A stretch of DNA of 64,000 nt from Petaurus breviceps papuanus (GCA_028583685.1 JAMXIF010000086.1:14035278-14099277), one strand, 5' to 3'; shown: positions 10,491-21,095, numbered from the stretch's first letter. Numbers and translations are program-made. Notes: generated by a model from the letters alone, not told the origin.

Positions 10491-11867
10491 ATTCTAACAT
10501 GCCTATATATGTAATTTATCTGCAATTTACACATATATGCATATCTATCTACATACATATATAATCTTACTGGGTGGAGACAGATTGGGCAAGCCTTATG
10601 GATAAAAAGAAAAAAGAGTTTATGTAGTACTCTTTGAAGAATGAAGGCCTCCTCCTTCCAAAAATGCATTGCTTTTCTTCCTACCAGAAATTCTACCATT
10701 ACCAGTAAACTTTCTTCTGTTGATCTCTTTTGGAGTACCTCTTTTAAAAGTCTACCAGATTTTTCTCCCTTAACTCACCCGAAGCTTACCTTTCCACACC
10801 TATCCCAGAAAGCCACTAGGTCTGAGATTCTGAGTAACCATTCCTCTCTTCACCATTTTAAGCCCTATGAACACCTGTTTAAAACATCTGCTGTGTGACG
10901 GAGGGATTCCCAAAAACCTCTTATCATCTGAATACACTGCACTGCTCCAGTTTTCTGCCATCTTCCTTGTCCTCAGTTCCTCATAATTATGAACAGTGGC
11001 TCTTTGAATATATCTGCAAATTCTTTCCTGGTACTCATGTGTATATTCACCTGGACCTCACGATTTGAGTCCATTTAAGACAGCTATTTCATTTCATTAC
11101 TTTCACCAGTCTTCAGCTTCACTTACCTTCTAATCTTGTTAGTTCTCTCTTTTCAAGTCTGAATATCATTCTTCTAGATAGAGAAGCAACCAAAATAGCT
11201 GTCAGAGAAATCTCTTTGCTTTCCCCTTTCCCTCCACATTTTGATATAAATCATATTCCATTAGATTCAAGGCTCATGAAATATATCAAAAGATAGACAA
11301 GCATCAATGATAATTTATCATAAATGTTGAATAGAAAACTATTGTGTTAGGAATTATTGGGTCCATCTTTACCCCCTTTAAAAGTTAACTGCTGTCTTTT
11401 GCTTTCTTACAAACACAAGCATTTCCCAATATGCCGAGTTCATATAGTATTCCCCTATAACAAAAATTAAGCTACACTCAGCAAAGTGATTACCTTTGAC
11501 AGCATATGCAACATTCCATAAATATAGTCAATCTTTTTTCTTTTCAATAGACATGGAAAGCACCTGACTATATAAATTCACAAAGTTTAAATTTCCTACA
11601 CAGAAAGTGCACGTGTAATATTTGTTTTTCTCAAGTGCTACATATTGAAAAAAGCATTTTTGCAACCTACTCAGTTCTAGCAAAATTAGTGGAATAGGAG
11701 GCTGCCTATGGAGAATGATTTGGGGAGATAGCCACTTACACAAAAATATTTCCAGCAATGCCTGAAATTTTGTGATGAGAGATTTATTCTTTCAGATTGC
11801 CCCTTTACCTTCAGAAATTCTCCATTAAAGTGCAAATGAGCCCTTCCCCTCCTGGCCCCCTAACCAA
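10491..11867. other. unassigned sequence
   Basis: This 1.4-kb stretch holds a short ATATG-rich patch near 10500-10565 and several short open frames without recognisable domains. It is one of the longer stretches lacking a recognisable repeat. Confidence 0.4.
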
Positions 11868-12131
11868 GGGGTAGAGAGGTGGTTCAGTGAATGGAGCATT
11901 GGGCTAGAAACTGGAAGAACTGATCAAATGTGACCTCTGACATTTAATTAGCTGTGTGACCCTGAGCTAGTCATATAATCGCTCCTTGCCTCAATTTCTT
12001 CAACTGTAAAAATGGGGATAATAATAGCACCCACCTCACAGGGTTGTTGTGAGGATTAAATGAGATAATATTTGTAAAGCATTTAGCACAATGCATGACA
12101 TATAGTAGGCACTATATCAATGTTTATTCCA
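11868..12131 (+). mobile_element. CORE-SINE with L2-type tail
   Basis: The tRNA-like head (GGGGTAGAGAGGTGGTTCAG) leads into a MIR-like core (CTCACAGGGTTGTTGTGAGG) and an L2-type end (AGCACAATGCATGACATATA). This differs from the RTE-tailed MAR1 copies and has the architecture of a THER-type SINE. Confidence 0.8.
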
Positions 12132-12870
12132 TTCCTTAAGAAGTAAAACATTAGGCCATTAATGTCCATTAGCAGCTGTGATAAATTGGGTTGTCATTTA
12201 ACAGAGTCCCGAAGAAAGAGGTACAAAACGGTAAGTTTGGTGGGAATCAAATCCCAGGAAGGCTGAAAATCGATGATGTTACTGCCTAAGAACACTAGGT
12301 TCTGGTGGGGGACAAGGGGACAAAACATAAAGGGCCATTAGGAAGCATTAAGGCACTGGGACAGAGAAACACAAGAGGCAGGGTGCCAAGACCCAGGCTT
12401 CTCACAATGGACTCAGTGGGTATATGTATATAAGTATCATGTCCATTACTTAGTTAAAGTGGGGAAATTATACAAGGAAATCATCTCTTTTAAAGAGATC
12501 AAGCACAAAGATTTAATAACAATCATAAGAAAAGGAATAAAACAACCAGTGGGTTACAAGACTTGAAGCTCTTTTGAGGGACATGATTGCTTTAATTCAA
12601 AGCCAAGGAGAATTTTTTTTTGGAGGAAGAGAGTCATTGAGTGGGGAAGAGGAGGAATCGTCCAGATACATTGTCTACTCAGTTAATAAATACACCATAC
12701 CATGGCTAGTCTTCTTCCTTTAAATGTCAAAGTTTAGCATAGAAATGATCCTTTGTTGGTAATCTGGTAGAATTTAAATCAAGAAAACTGAAATATGCAT
12801 TCATCATAGGTTCAAGAGATATTGATGTCTGCTTATTGCTTCCCCCACAAACATGTATGTGTGGATGTGT
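12132..12870. other. unassigned sequence
   Basis: No recognisable gene or repeat family apart from A/T-rich patches. Confidence 0.4.
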
Positions 12871-12871
12871 G

Positions 12872-12896
12872 GTGTGTGTGCACGCACACACACACA
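12872..12896. repeat. GT/CA alternating palindrome
   Basis: GTGTGTGTG meets CACGCACACACACACAT. The strand alternates purine and pyrimidine throughout and is self-complementary about GTGCAC. Confidence 0.85.
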
Positions 12897-13695
12897 TCCC
12901 ACTTTCCAAATATTCTAATTGAAGAAAGACCCCAAAATTTTCATTTATGCCAATTCATTCCTCCACTTTTGCTTGTCTGTGCTTTGTATGTACAATTTAC
13001 TTGAGCATAAAAAGAGATAGTCCTGATGTAAGTTATTATTTACACATCACAATTTTGAGATTCTCACTGGTGACTTTCCCAGAAGCCAAACACATAGTTT
13101 AAAATAAGACTGGTATCTGCAAAACTATTCAAAAGGGTACGTCAGTGAGATGGCTTTTCCTACATCCACATTTGATTTCTTTCCACAGCTGTGTGTTTGC
13201 AAAAACTCAGCCTGCTTTCCCTGATATAAGCATTAAAACTTACTTTCCGCTACAACGCAGAGAGGCTTCAGAAAAAACTCCTCAGTGGCCACCCACCTTT
13301 CTGTCTATAAATAGGACCCATATCTGCAAGCATTCCTCATTAGGCAGATATTAATTTCTGAAGTCAAAATTAAATTTTAAAAAATAAGCTGATCAATCTA
13401 CCATCAGGTAATGCTCTAAACCATAACTGAGGAGTGTGAGAACCGTGTTAGAGCTTTGGGGCAGCCACAGAAACAGCTGTAAGGGGGTCACAGGGGGAAT
13501 GGAATAAGTTGTTGAGATTGGGGGGAATGTAGAAGGCTTTCAGAATTTATGTTTGAGTAGACTGACCCAACAGACATCAATTTCCTTTCCTCTTCTTGGT
13601 TAGAGAAGTAGTAGGAGTTCATTTGTGAACAGAATTTCTGGCCCCACATATGGGTTCTCTTCTTTTCTTTGTTCAGTTTCATTTTTGTCTCAATA
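12897..13695. other. unassigned sequence
   Basis: No gene or repeat family is recognised. A 69-codon open frame at 13145-13354 has no recognisable domain. Confidence 0.35.
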
Positions 13696-13699
13696 GCCC

Positions 13700-13760
13700 C
13701 AGCAACTAGCTCTGTGCTTTGCAAATAGCAAACACTTGATAAATACTTATTCGATTCAAG
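13700..13760 (+). mobile_element. L2 3' end fragment
   Basis: CTCTGTGCTTTGCAAATAGC and AACACTTGATAAATACTTAT match the L2 terminus in degenerate form. Confidence 0.55.
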
Positions 13761-13845
13761 TAAGATTTTTTTTCTAATAAATGCAAACATCATTGAAACA
13801 AGCCCTGCCATCAAGGAAGTTACAGTCTGCCAGATGACATTGCGC

Positions 13846-13915
13846 AGAGAGACAAAGTCAGAGAGAGACAGAGACAAAGAGAGACAGAGACACAGAGAGA
13901 GAGAGACAGAGAGAC

Positions 13916-13950
<35 letters not shown>

Positions 13951-13998
13951 CAGAGAGAAACTGACAGAAAGAGAGAGATAGAGACAGAGATACATATA
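13846..13998. repeat. GAGACA/GAGA simple repeat
   Basis: About 150 bp of GAGACAGAGA-type units. The long minus-strand frame through it (serine, leucine and cysteine repeats) is produced by the repeat. Confidence 0.95.
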
Positions 13999-14009
13999 TG
14001 TATACACAT

Positions 14010-14145
14010 GACTATGGGAAACCCACATTTAATTTCTTAGCCTCAGTTTCCTTTTCTGTAAAATCTACTTGCACTATTAGTTCCCAGGGTTGTAAAGAAA
14101 ATAAATTGTAAACAGTAAAGTCTTATATAAATACAATAGTAATTA
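14010..14145 (+). mobile_element. MIR SINE fragment
   Basis: AATTTCTTAGCCTCAGTTTC, TTCTGTAAAATC and CCCAGGGTTGTAAAGAAAAT follow MIR order. Confidence 0.65.
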
Positions 14146-14486
14146 TGGAGTTACCTTTCCCAGGGGTAATCATTAATCATTTTAAACATGGACAATAACT
14201 TAATGGAAAGGAATGAATCAATCATGAATGATGGAATTTCTGGAATGTGTCAAGACAATAAGGAAGAAATATTTGGGAACCAGGAACTTTCCTTGTATCC
14301 TTCATCATGCCATTTAGGGGACAGCTTATTCCTCTGGATCATTATTCTTTTTAAAAAAATGTGGGTCTGAGTAGTTTCTTACAAAGCCTTTATCTCTGCA
14401 TACCCTACACATATACAGAAGTGTATAAGTGACATGATGAATAGAGCTCTGGGTCTGGAGTCAGGAAAACCTGAGTTCAAATCCAG

Positions 14487-15146
14487 TGTGATGAATGAAA
14501 AACCTGAGAGTTTCTGGGTAACTAATAATCAGTTTATTAATTAGGCTAGCTAATGCTTAATAAGCTGATGGTCAGTAGTTTCTTTTTGGTAACCAAAGAT
14601 ATCTAATGGAGATATTGAATACCTTATATATTCTTTTGAAAGGTAATGGCTCTGACAGGAGAAAGCAACTCTGAGTGGTGGACATTTAAATGAGGAGGTG
14701 GGCTCGAAGGCTTCAGCTACTCGTGCTGAGAACATGTATTGATCATGATATTCAGATTCAGTCACCTCCAGCAATCCAGATAGAGGAATCCATCTCCACC
14801 CAGACCACTCTTGTTGCTTTTCTTCTTCATAAGCTGGGTCCCCCTAAACTCCAGTAGAGGGGTGCAACAACATGGCCTTATTTCCTAAGGGCAAGAATCC
14901 ACCTAGATTAGATTCTTTTTACACTCTAAATAGAAGGAAGGTCTCCTGGTTGGGTGGAGTCCTGCCCAAGATCAAGAATCATGTGCCCCAAGGCTTAGGA
15001 CATTTTTCTCTGTCAGCCATGTCCTTCAGAGACTGGCTGACTGACCTATACGGGCCAGTCCCTGAATGAAGAAATAAAGGAAATTAAAGGTTAATCCTAA
15101 TTTGGTAATTGGTTGTTAATATAATAGCAAACAATAGTTTCTCTCA
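14487..15146. mobile_element. solo LTR of an endogenous retrovirus
   Basis: This 660-bp block starts with TG and ends with CA. It interrupts a SINE exactly, with CCAG repeated on both sides (14483-14486 and 15147-15150). Such a 4-bp duplication is typical of gamma-like (class I) retroviruses. An AATAAA lies near 15073. No internal retroviral region is present, so it looks like a whole solo LTR left by recombination. Orientation is unclear. It is younger than the SINE it sits in. Confidence 0.75.
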
Positions 15147-15244
15147 CCAGCCTCAGACACTTAAGAGCTATGTGACCCTGGACAAGTCTCTTAACCTCTG
15201 CCTCAGTTTTGTAATCTGTAAAATGGGGGCAACAATAGCAACTA

Positions 15245-15477
15245 TGGGCAGCTAGGTGGCGCGATTGATAGAGTACTGCCCCTGAAATCAGGAGAATCTG
15301 AGTTCAAATTCAACCTCAGACACTTACTGTGACCCTGAGCAAGCTGCTTAACTGTGTTTGCCTTAGTTCCCCCATCTGTAAAATGAGCTAGAGAAGTAAT
15401 CTGCAAACCACTCCAGTATCTTTGCCAAGAAAACCCCAAATGGGGTCCCAAAAAATGGGATATGACTGAACAGCAAG
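15245..15477 (+). mobile_element. MAR1-type SINE, long form, with TSD
   Basis: The head (GGGCAGCTAGGTGGCGCGAT) and RTE-type tail (TATGACTGAACAGCAAG) are both present. The flanks AACAATAGCAACTA (15231-15244) and AACAATAGCACCTA (15478-15491) match at 13 of 14 bases. Confidence 0.92.
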
Positions 15478-15611
15478 AACAATAGCACCTACTCCCAGAG
15501 TTGTTACGACAATCAAATAAGAGAATGTGTGTAAAGTATTTAGCACAAAAGTAGGTGCTATGTGGATGCTAGCTACTGCTACTATCATTATGCAATATTC
15601 CATTAAGATTT

Positions 15612-15620
15612 GTGGGGGGG
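15612..15620. repeat. short G run
   Basis: A G homopolymer of about 8-9 bases follows the outer SINE. Confidence 0.6.
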
Positions 15621-15894
15621 GTTATTTATAGGAGACACACTTCTTTAAATTTTGTTTTAATTTCAAGATGATCTGAATTTCAAATAGAAATTACAAACTG
15701 AAGGTGGATTTTTAATATTCTTTAGCAGCATATCAAACTTTGTTAAAATCTTTTAACTCCCATGGAAGTTAATGATGAAATAAACAAGCAAACCAATCAA
15801 GAAATAAATGGGAAATATTAAATAATTGAGTCTCTACAAAGACCTCCCTTCATTTACTCAATTCATAATAGAGATTGCGCTGCAGCAGCTGACA

Positions 15895-15985
15895 GACTTC
15901 TAGAAAGGGATCTCAGAGATCATCTAATCCAAGATGAGGAAACTGAGACCCAGACAGTACGAGTAACTTGAGATTACTTAGATTA
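15895..15985 (-). mobile_element. MIR SINE fragment
   Basis: GGGATCTCAGAGATCATCTA and GATGAGGAAACTGAGACCCA are reverse MIR core motifs. Confidence 0.75.
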
Positions 15986-16159
15986 TGCTTCGAAGAAGTA
16001 TAGACATTTTCTATAGTCTAGACATTGGCCTTATCCTCAAAGTTCTGTATTCTCTGTAGTTTGTTAGAGTTCATGTTAATTATGCAAGCACAATTCCCTG
16101 CCTCCAACCTGGAAAGCCCTTCCCTGGCAACCACTCCCCTTAAAAATGATGCCTTCCCT

Positions 16160-16255
16160 GTTAAAATGTAAGCTCCTTGAGGGCAGGAGCTTTTTCACTT
16201 TTATATATATATTTCTAGCACTTAGTATGGTGCTTGGCACAAAGTAAGTGCCTCA
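16160..16255 (+). mobile_element. L2 3' end
   Basis: TGTAAGCTCCTTGAGGGCAG, TTTCTAGCACTTAGTATGGT and TTGGCACAAAGTAAGTGCCT match the L2 3' UTR. Confidence 0.85.
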
Positions 16256-16499
16256 TTCCTTTTAGCAGTGCATGCCAACAGCCCTCCGTGCCTTTTTAGC
16301 CTGTGGAATAATTTTATAATCTCGGTAGCATTCATTTTTCATGCACTTTATTTTTCCATTGCTGGGGATTTCCCTAAGGAAGCTTTGTAGCATTGCTACC
16401 TTCAGGAAATGGCAGGGGCACTTCAGAAGATAAGGCCAGAAAAGTAATTAGACTTGAGTAAGTACATAGAGGAGAAATGCACCTTGGAGATTAGGCAAT

Positions 16500-16555
16500 T
16501 TAAAGCACAGTCCTTGGCACAGAGAGAGCACTTAAAAATGATTGTTGACACATGT
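16500..16555 (+). mobile_element. L2 3' end fragment
   Basis: AGCACAGTCCTTGGCACAGA and GCACTTAAAAATGATTGTTG match the last part of L2. Confidence 0.6.
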
Positions 16556-16593
16556 TTTAAGGAAAAGTGTCTCTTGGATATTTTCACATAATT

Positions 16594-16815
16594 CTGTTGT
16601 TATTCACTCATATCCAACTCTTTGTGACCCTATCTGGGGTTTTTCTTGGCAAAGATTCTAGAGTGGTTTGCTACTTCTTTATCCATCAGTTTAAAGCAAA
16701 TAGGGTTGTGACTTGCCCAGGGTCACACAACTAGAAGGTGACTGAAGCTAGACTTGAACTCAGGTCTTCCTGACTCCAGGCCTAGTGCTCTATCTTCTGC
16801 ACCACCTAGCTGCCC
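16594..16815 (-). mobile_element. MAR1-type SINE, long form
   Basis: Reverse copy with the tail (TGTTGTTATTCACTCA), CORE region and head (GCACCACCTAGCTGCCC). The tail side is more diverged than usual. Confidence 0.9.
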
Positions 16816-16829
16816 TCTGTCTTTATAAT

Positions 16830-16900
16830 AAGGATAGTTCATATTTACATAATGCTTTAAGGTTTGCAACTGTGCTTTGCATACATTATCACATCATCAT
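16830..16900 (-). mobile_element. MIR SINE fragment
   Basis: CATAATGCTTTAAGGTTTGC and TTGCATACATTATCACATCA fit the reverse MIR 3' part. A short CATCAT run follows. Confidence 0.55.
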
Positions 16901-16919
16901 TGTCATCATAATCATCATC

Positions 16920-17035
16920 ACTGAACATATTCTGAATGCCTTTTATGTGGAAGGACTTTTGCTGGATAGGCAGCAGGAATAGAAAGACAGATGAGATGCT
17001 CCCTAACCTCATCAAGATTACAGTCCAGGACTATG
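16920..17035 (-). mobile_element. L2 3' end, reverse
   Basis: TGAATGCCTTTTATGTGGAA, GGACTTTTGCTGGATAGG and CCCTAACCTCATCAAGATTA fit the antisense L2 terminus in degraded form. Confidence 0.65.
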
Positions 17036-17360
17036 GACCAATTCATATGTCACAGACAGAGTTCCCATTCACTCTCTGTAGTGCCTGGAGGTCTAAAAAA
17101 GGAAGTGCATTTTTGAAGGTAGAAAGCTGGAAGGAAGGCTACTTTGCACAGTTTAATTAAGGCAACCTGGAATTCAGACTTGAGTCAGTGAGGATTGCAA
17201 ATGTCTACATATATGCCTGCTTTTTTGCTCTGATCAGGCTAAAAATCAAATCTGATGACTTTGAGATGCTAATGAGTTTTCCTAGCTCAGAGTTTAGCCA
17301 ACATCTTCTTAAGTGTTGAGAGATTGTGCTGATAGAGGGAGGCGTCTATTTATTAATATT
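17036..17360. other. unassigned sequence
   Basis: No gene or repeat family is recognised. Confidence 0.35.
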
Positions 17361-17372
17361 ATACATTTTATG

Positions 17373-17590
17373 GACAGCTAGATGGCACAGTGGATAGAGT
17401 ACCAGATCTAAAGTCAAGAAGACCTGAGTTCAAATGCTGCCTCAGATACTAATTGTGTGATCCTGGGCAAGTCACTTAAACCTGCTTGCCTCAGTTTCCT
17501 CATCTGTAAAATGAGCTAGAGAAGGAAATGGCAAATCACTTCATATCAAATGGGGTCACAAAGTGTCAGACACAACTGAACAACAACAAA
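17373..17590 (+). mobile_element. MAR1-type SINE, long form, with TSD
   Basis: A complete copy ends in CAGACACAACTGAACAACAA. The 12-bp repeat ATACATTTTATG lies at 17361-17372 and 17591-17602 and may extend a few bases further right. Confidence 0.93.
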
Positions 17591-17811
17591 ATACATTTTA
17601 TGGACACATTCTTGTTTTTTATTAAGTTCTGTTAAAAAAATCAGAACTATTATACAAAGATGTAACATAAGAAATACATTTTCAGAACTGTTTATTTTTT
17701 GTTTTTAGAAAACCAGTGGATGGGCCATAAGCAGCAAAGACATGCCACCAATATCTTCCCGTGTTAAAGCTGGCAGTATATCAGGATAATGCTGTTTAGT
17801 TAAGTCTCAGT

Positions 17812-17814
<3 letters not shown>

Positions 17815-17860
<46 letters not shown>
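17815..17860. repeat. (GT)23 microsatellite
   Basis: It is an uninterrupted GT dinucleotide run of 46 bases. Confidence 0.97.
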
Positions 17861-17863
<3 letters not shown>

Positions 17864-17924
17864 ACTTAGCAAAAGAGAGATCTTAACAATTATACTTCAG
17901 ATTATCATTATCCCTATCCAAAGC

Positions 17925-18016
17925 ATAGCCCAAGATCACGCAGCTATTAAGTTTTGGAGATGAAATGGAAATCCAGGCTTTTGGACCCTACACTCAATGC
18001 TCTTTCTACAGCATCA
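17925..18016 (-). mobile_element. MIR SINE fragment
   Basis: CCCAAGATCACGCAGCTATT and GAAATCCAGGCTTTTGGACC fit the reverse MIR middle and head. Confidence 0.6.
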
Positions 18017-18024
18017 CTGTAGAC

Positions 18025-18246
18025 CAGAGGTTGTTAATTTTTTTTTTTGTCATGGACTCCATTGGCAGTGAAGCCTAGGGGTACCCTCTAGAGTAAAGTT
18101 TCCATATGATTGAAGGAAATGCTAAATGTCATCTAGAGGTTAGTAAAAACAAATATGTAATTTTTTCCACCCCTCCAGGTTTACTGACCCACTAGAAAAT
18201 AAAAAATAAATAAATCTATTTCTGGACCCCAGGTTGAAAAACCCTG
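18025..18246. mobile_element. hAT-like MITE (family A)
   Basis: The left end CAGAGGTTGTTAAT and right end AGGTTGAAAAACCCTG are inverted copies. Flanking octamers CTGTAGAC (18017-18024) and CTTTAGAT (18247-18254) match at 6 of 8 bases, as expected for hAT. Internal text (CATTGGCAGTGAAGCCTAGG) is shared, in reverse, with the copy at 18875. Confidence 0.8.
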
Positions 18247-18254
18247 CTTTAGAT

Positions 18255-18866
18255 GAACAAATAGGGGACCTCTCTTAAACTGCTAACTTGAGTGAATAAA
18301 TAACTCAGACAAATACATACATACCTCCTCCAATTACCATAATTTCAATTACTGTATAACTACATAGAAGAAGTAGAAATTACTGAGAGATCTGAGGAGA
18401 AAGCTTTTACTGAGTTAGATAATTGGGTTTTTGCTTCCCTCTTCTCTGTATCCCTAGAATGATTACACAAGTGAGTCAGAAGTCATTAACAGGTTGTGAG
18501 TGCTGCCATTACTTTAACCACAAATCCATTCTTTTCATGATTACCTATTTATTAAAAGCTTTGCCTCCATAGTATCCTCTGCTCATTGGTCCTGAAGCAA
18601 TAATGCCAACTAAGAAATGTTCTTGTAGCCCCAAGGCACATTGTAGGTTCATTATTTTCCATAATCTCATTAAGGTATTAAAGCCAGTGGAATATTCTTT
18701 CTCTTTCCTTTCCCTCTTCTTCTCTTCCTTCATCCCCACTAGGATTAATGTTGTTGATCTCTAAAGTCTAATCCATTTTATAATAACTTGTACTATGATT
18801 TAAAAAAAAAACTTCTAATGTCATATACCAAAAGGTAACGTTAACTCGAGAAATCTAAAGAATATA
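18255..18866. other. unassigned sequence
   Basis: No gene or repeat family is recognised between two hAT copies. Confidence 0.35.
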
Positions 18867-18874
18867 TTATACTT

Positions 18875-19122
18875 CAGGGGTTTTTAACATGGGGTCTGCT
18901 AGTCACTGGGTAGATTTAAGGAGTTGGACCCATTTGTTTGTTTGTAGGTTTTTTTTCTTTAGATATTTGATAGCCATATTTCAATAGACTTGGCTTTTTA
19001 TAGTCCTATGTATTTTATTTTATGCTTTCAAAAACATTCTGAGAAGCCTTTACCATTATTCCATAGGCTTTACCAGAGTCTGCCAAAGGGGTCTAGGACA
19101 GAAAAAAATGTGACACCCCCTT
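18875..19122. mobile_element. hAT-like MITE (family A) with perfect 8-bp TSD
   Basis: It starts CAGGGGTTTTTAACATGGGG and ends near ACACCCCCTT. TTATACTT occurs on both sides (18867-18874 and 19123-19130), a perfect 8-bp duplication. Internal motifs include TCCTATGTATTTTATTTTAT and ACCAGAGTCTGCCAAAGGGG. Confidence 0.88.
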
Positions 19123-19234
19123 TTATACTTGGACAGCAGAAAGAAATGATCTGAGTGTTAGTAGCACTGTGTCATCATTTGCTCCATATTATTAATTGGA
19201 TCAAATGGGATGTTCTCTAGTCAAAAGAAAACTA

Positions 19235-19330
19235 AGTAGCCAGGATTTACTTAGCACTTTAAGGTGCATAAAACATTTTACATATATTAGCTCATTTGAC
19301 ATTCCCAAGGTAACTTAGCCCCATTCTTAG
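19235..19330 (-). mobile_element. MIR SINE fragment
   Basis: GGATTTACTTAGCACTTTAA, TTTTACATATATTAGCTCAT and AAGGTAACTTAGCCCCATTC fit the reverse MIR 3' half. Confidence 0.65.
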
Positions 19331-19744
19331 AACTTAGGTCCACAAGCACTGTGGTGGAAAAGATTCATCACTTAGGTGATAGCTATCTTCTGGCAATGAG
19401 CCTCTCCAAGCTTAGCTGGGCTGGGCCTTAGGTGTCAGACACAATTTGTCAATGAGCCCAATACTCAAATATTTTCCAGTTTGGTACCTGCTGCTGACCT
19501 GCTGTCTGAACTTTTAAGGTCTCACAGTTGCCTACATATCACAATGAGACACTGGAGTAGGCCTTTCATATGTAGGCCTAGATATAAATTATCTTTCTTT
19601 AAATATTCTCATTTTAACTTTGTGGTTTACAAGTACAGTATTAGTATACCAGAACCTCCTGATAAAGCTATCCCTAGAATCTATATAATTGCAAACCAGC
19701 ATTGTAGAGTCAAGACAAGGCAATTATATCTTTCTCTACAGGGA
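19331..19744. other. unassigned sequence
   Basis: A 132-codon open frame (19481-19879) begins here and ends inside the solo LTR. It has no domain I recognise and is treated as chance. Confidence 0.4.
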
Positions 19745-19749
19745 CCAAC

Positions 19750-20385
19750 TGTAGCAGCAAGCACCCCAGTATCCCCAGGATGGCTGCTAGCACAGATTCT
19801 TAGATCTGCTTTTCTAAAGGAAAGTAACTCAAAAAGGGTTAACAATGCAACTTTAATCAAACATATATCATTTACCTAGTTCAGGGTAAATGAAAAGAAA
19901 AGCCAGCACTCTGAACTTCAGAGAATGCAAACAGAAGTTACCAGCTGACAAAAATTACAGACAGAGAAACAGACCAACAGACAAGGTTTCCAGCTGTCTG
20001 GCCATAACATCCATACCTAGTTAGTTACCAGAGAGAAAAGCACCAACATCTGAGTTTTCAAAGCCTGGGGGCTCAACGGCTGCCCAGAGTCTCATCTGTC
20101 CAAATCACACAACTCTTCCCAAAGTGAGCCCCAAAGCAAAACCTCCTCTCACAGGTATATATAGCCTTCTCTTGGGTCAGAAAACATTACAACCCTTATG
20201 ACCCACTTGACTACAAAGTAACAAAAATTGTGCCTTCCTGAAAAACAAGCTCCCCACCACACGCTCCATGTGACCACATGCAGGCTATTGAGGGCAGAGT
20301 ATATTTTCAAATCAGGAAAGATCCTCAAATTCACCTAGGCTTATCAAGGGGCAGGGAAGATCTTCAAATTCCCAACGGCATTACA
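19750..20385 (-). mobile_element. solo LTR, probably class III-like
   Basis: This 636-bp block begins TGTAGCAG and ends GGCATTACA. A perfect 5-bp duplication, CCAAC, flanks it (19745-19749 and 20386-20390), a length typical of ERVL-type retroviruses. A minus-strand TATA-like CTATATATACC near 20160 and a minus-strand ATTAAA near 19850 suggest reverse orientation. No internal viral region is seen. The element looks whole as a solo LTR. Confidence 0.72.
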
Positions 20386-20524
20386 CCAACCTATGCAGGG
20401 TATTAGCTGAGACAGTCATTGTGAAGAGCCTGCAAAGTCCCAGAAAACTGGGGCAGGGTAGGATGTTCTGAGTATAGGAACCTCCTGAGAAGATCAAAGA
20501 GAATAGCCAATCCAAAGATCCAGT

Positions 20525-20640
20525 CAGAAATGAATGGGTGACCACTATGTGTCTAAGACTGTGCTAAATGCTAGAGAAACCCCGAAAAAGGCAAGACAGT
20601 CCCTGCTGTCGATAAACTCACATTCTACTAGGGAAGATGA
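20525..20640 (-). mobile_element. L2 3' end, reverse
   Basis: GACCACTATGTGTCTAAGAC, TGTGCTAAATGCTAGAGAAA and AAGACAGTCCCTGCTGTCGA match antisense L2. Confidence 0.8.
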
Positions 20641-20842
20641 TACATAGATAATGGGTTTCAGCCGCAAGTCACATGGTCCTTAGGGTACAGCAGCAAAGCA
20701 GATGGGAAGAATACATCTTGGTTTGTGTTATTTTAATAGAAATAATCATATTTGCTTCTGATTTTGAATTACTGATCAGTGCCAGGGACTTTGATGATGG
20801 GAAATTTCTTTTCTGGGTCTTTAGTAACTGTAGCTATTGAGG

Positions 20843-21092
20843 AGGGAAGCTAAGTGGCAGAGTGGATAGAGCGGTGGGCCTGAAATCAGGAAGACTCCTC
20901 TTCATGAGTTCAAATCCAGCCTCAGACACCTACTAGCTGTGTGACCTTGGATAAATCACTTAACCCTGTTTGCCTCAGTTTCCTCATCTGTAAAATGAAC
21001 TGGAGAAAGGAATGATAAGCCACTACAATATCTTTGCTAAGAAAATCCCAAATGGGGTCATGAAGAGTCACATATGACTGAAAAATTATTGA
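20843..21092 (+). mobile_element. MAR1-type SINE, long form
   Basis: The head (GGGAAGCTAAGTGGCAGAGT) through tail (CACATATGACTGAAAAATTA) is complete. Its A-rich tail is the target of the next SINE. Confidence 0.92.
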
Positions 21093-21095
21093 ACA

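Larger units (their letters stand above)
14430..15600 (+). mobile_element. L2-tailed SINE split by a solo LTR and a second SINE
   Basis: Three pieces of one SINE lie at 14430-14486 (head, ending TTCAAATCCAG), 15147-15244 (CCTCAGACACTTAAGAGC to AACAATAGCAACTA) and 15478-15600 (AACAATAGCACCTACTCCC onward). The text reads continuously once the LTR at 14487-15146 and the SINE at 15245-15477 are set aside. The outer element is the oldest of the three. Confidence 0.85.

Noticed and set aside
13846-13998. CRISPR-like array
   Set aside because: The repeats are short and have no spacers; it is a vertebrate simple repeat.
13488-14009. 173-codon minus-strand open frame
   Set aside because: Its second half is leucine, serine and cysteine repeats from the GAGACA array; the rest has no domain.
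19481-19879. 132-codon plus-strand open frame
   Set aside because: It runs into a solo LTR, has no recognisable domain and no supporting splice or promoter context.
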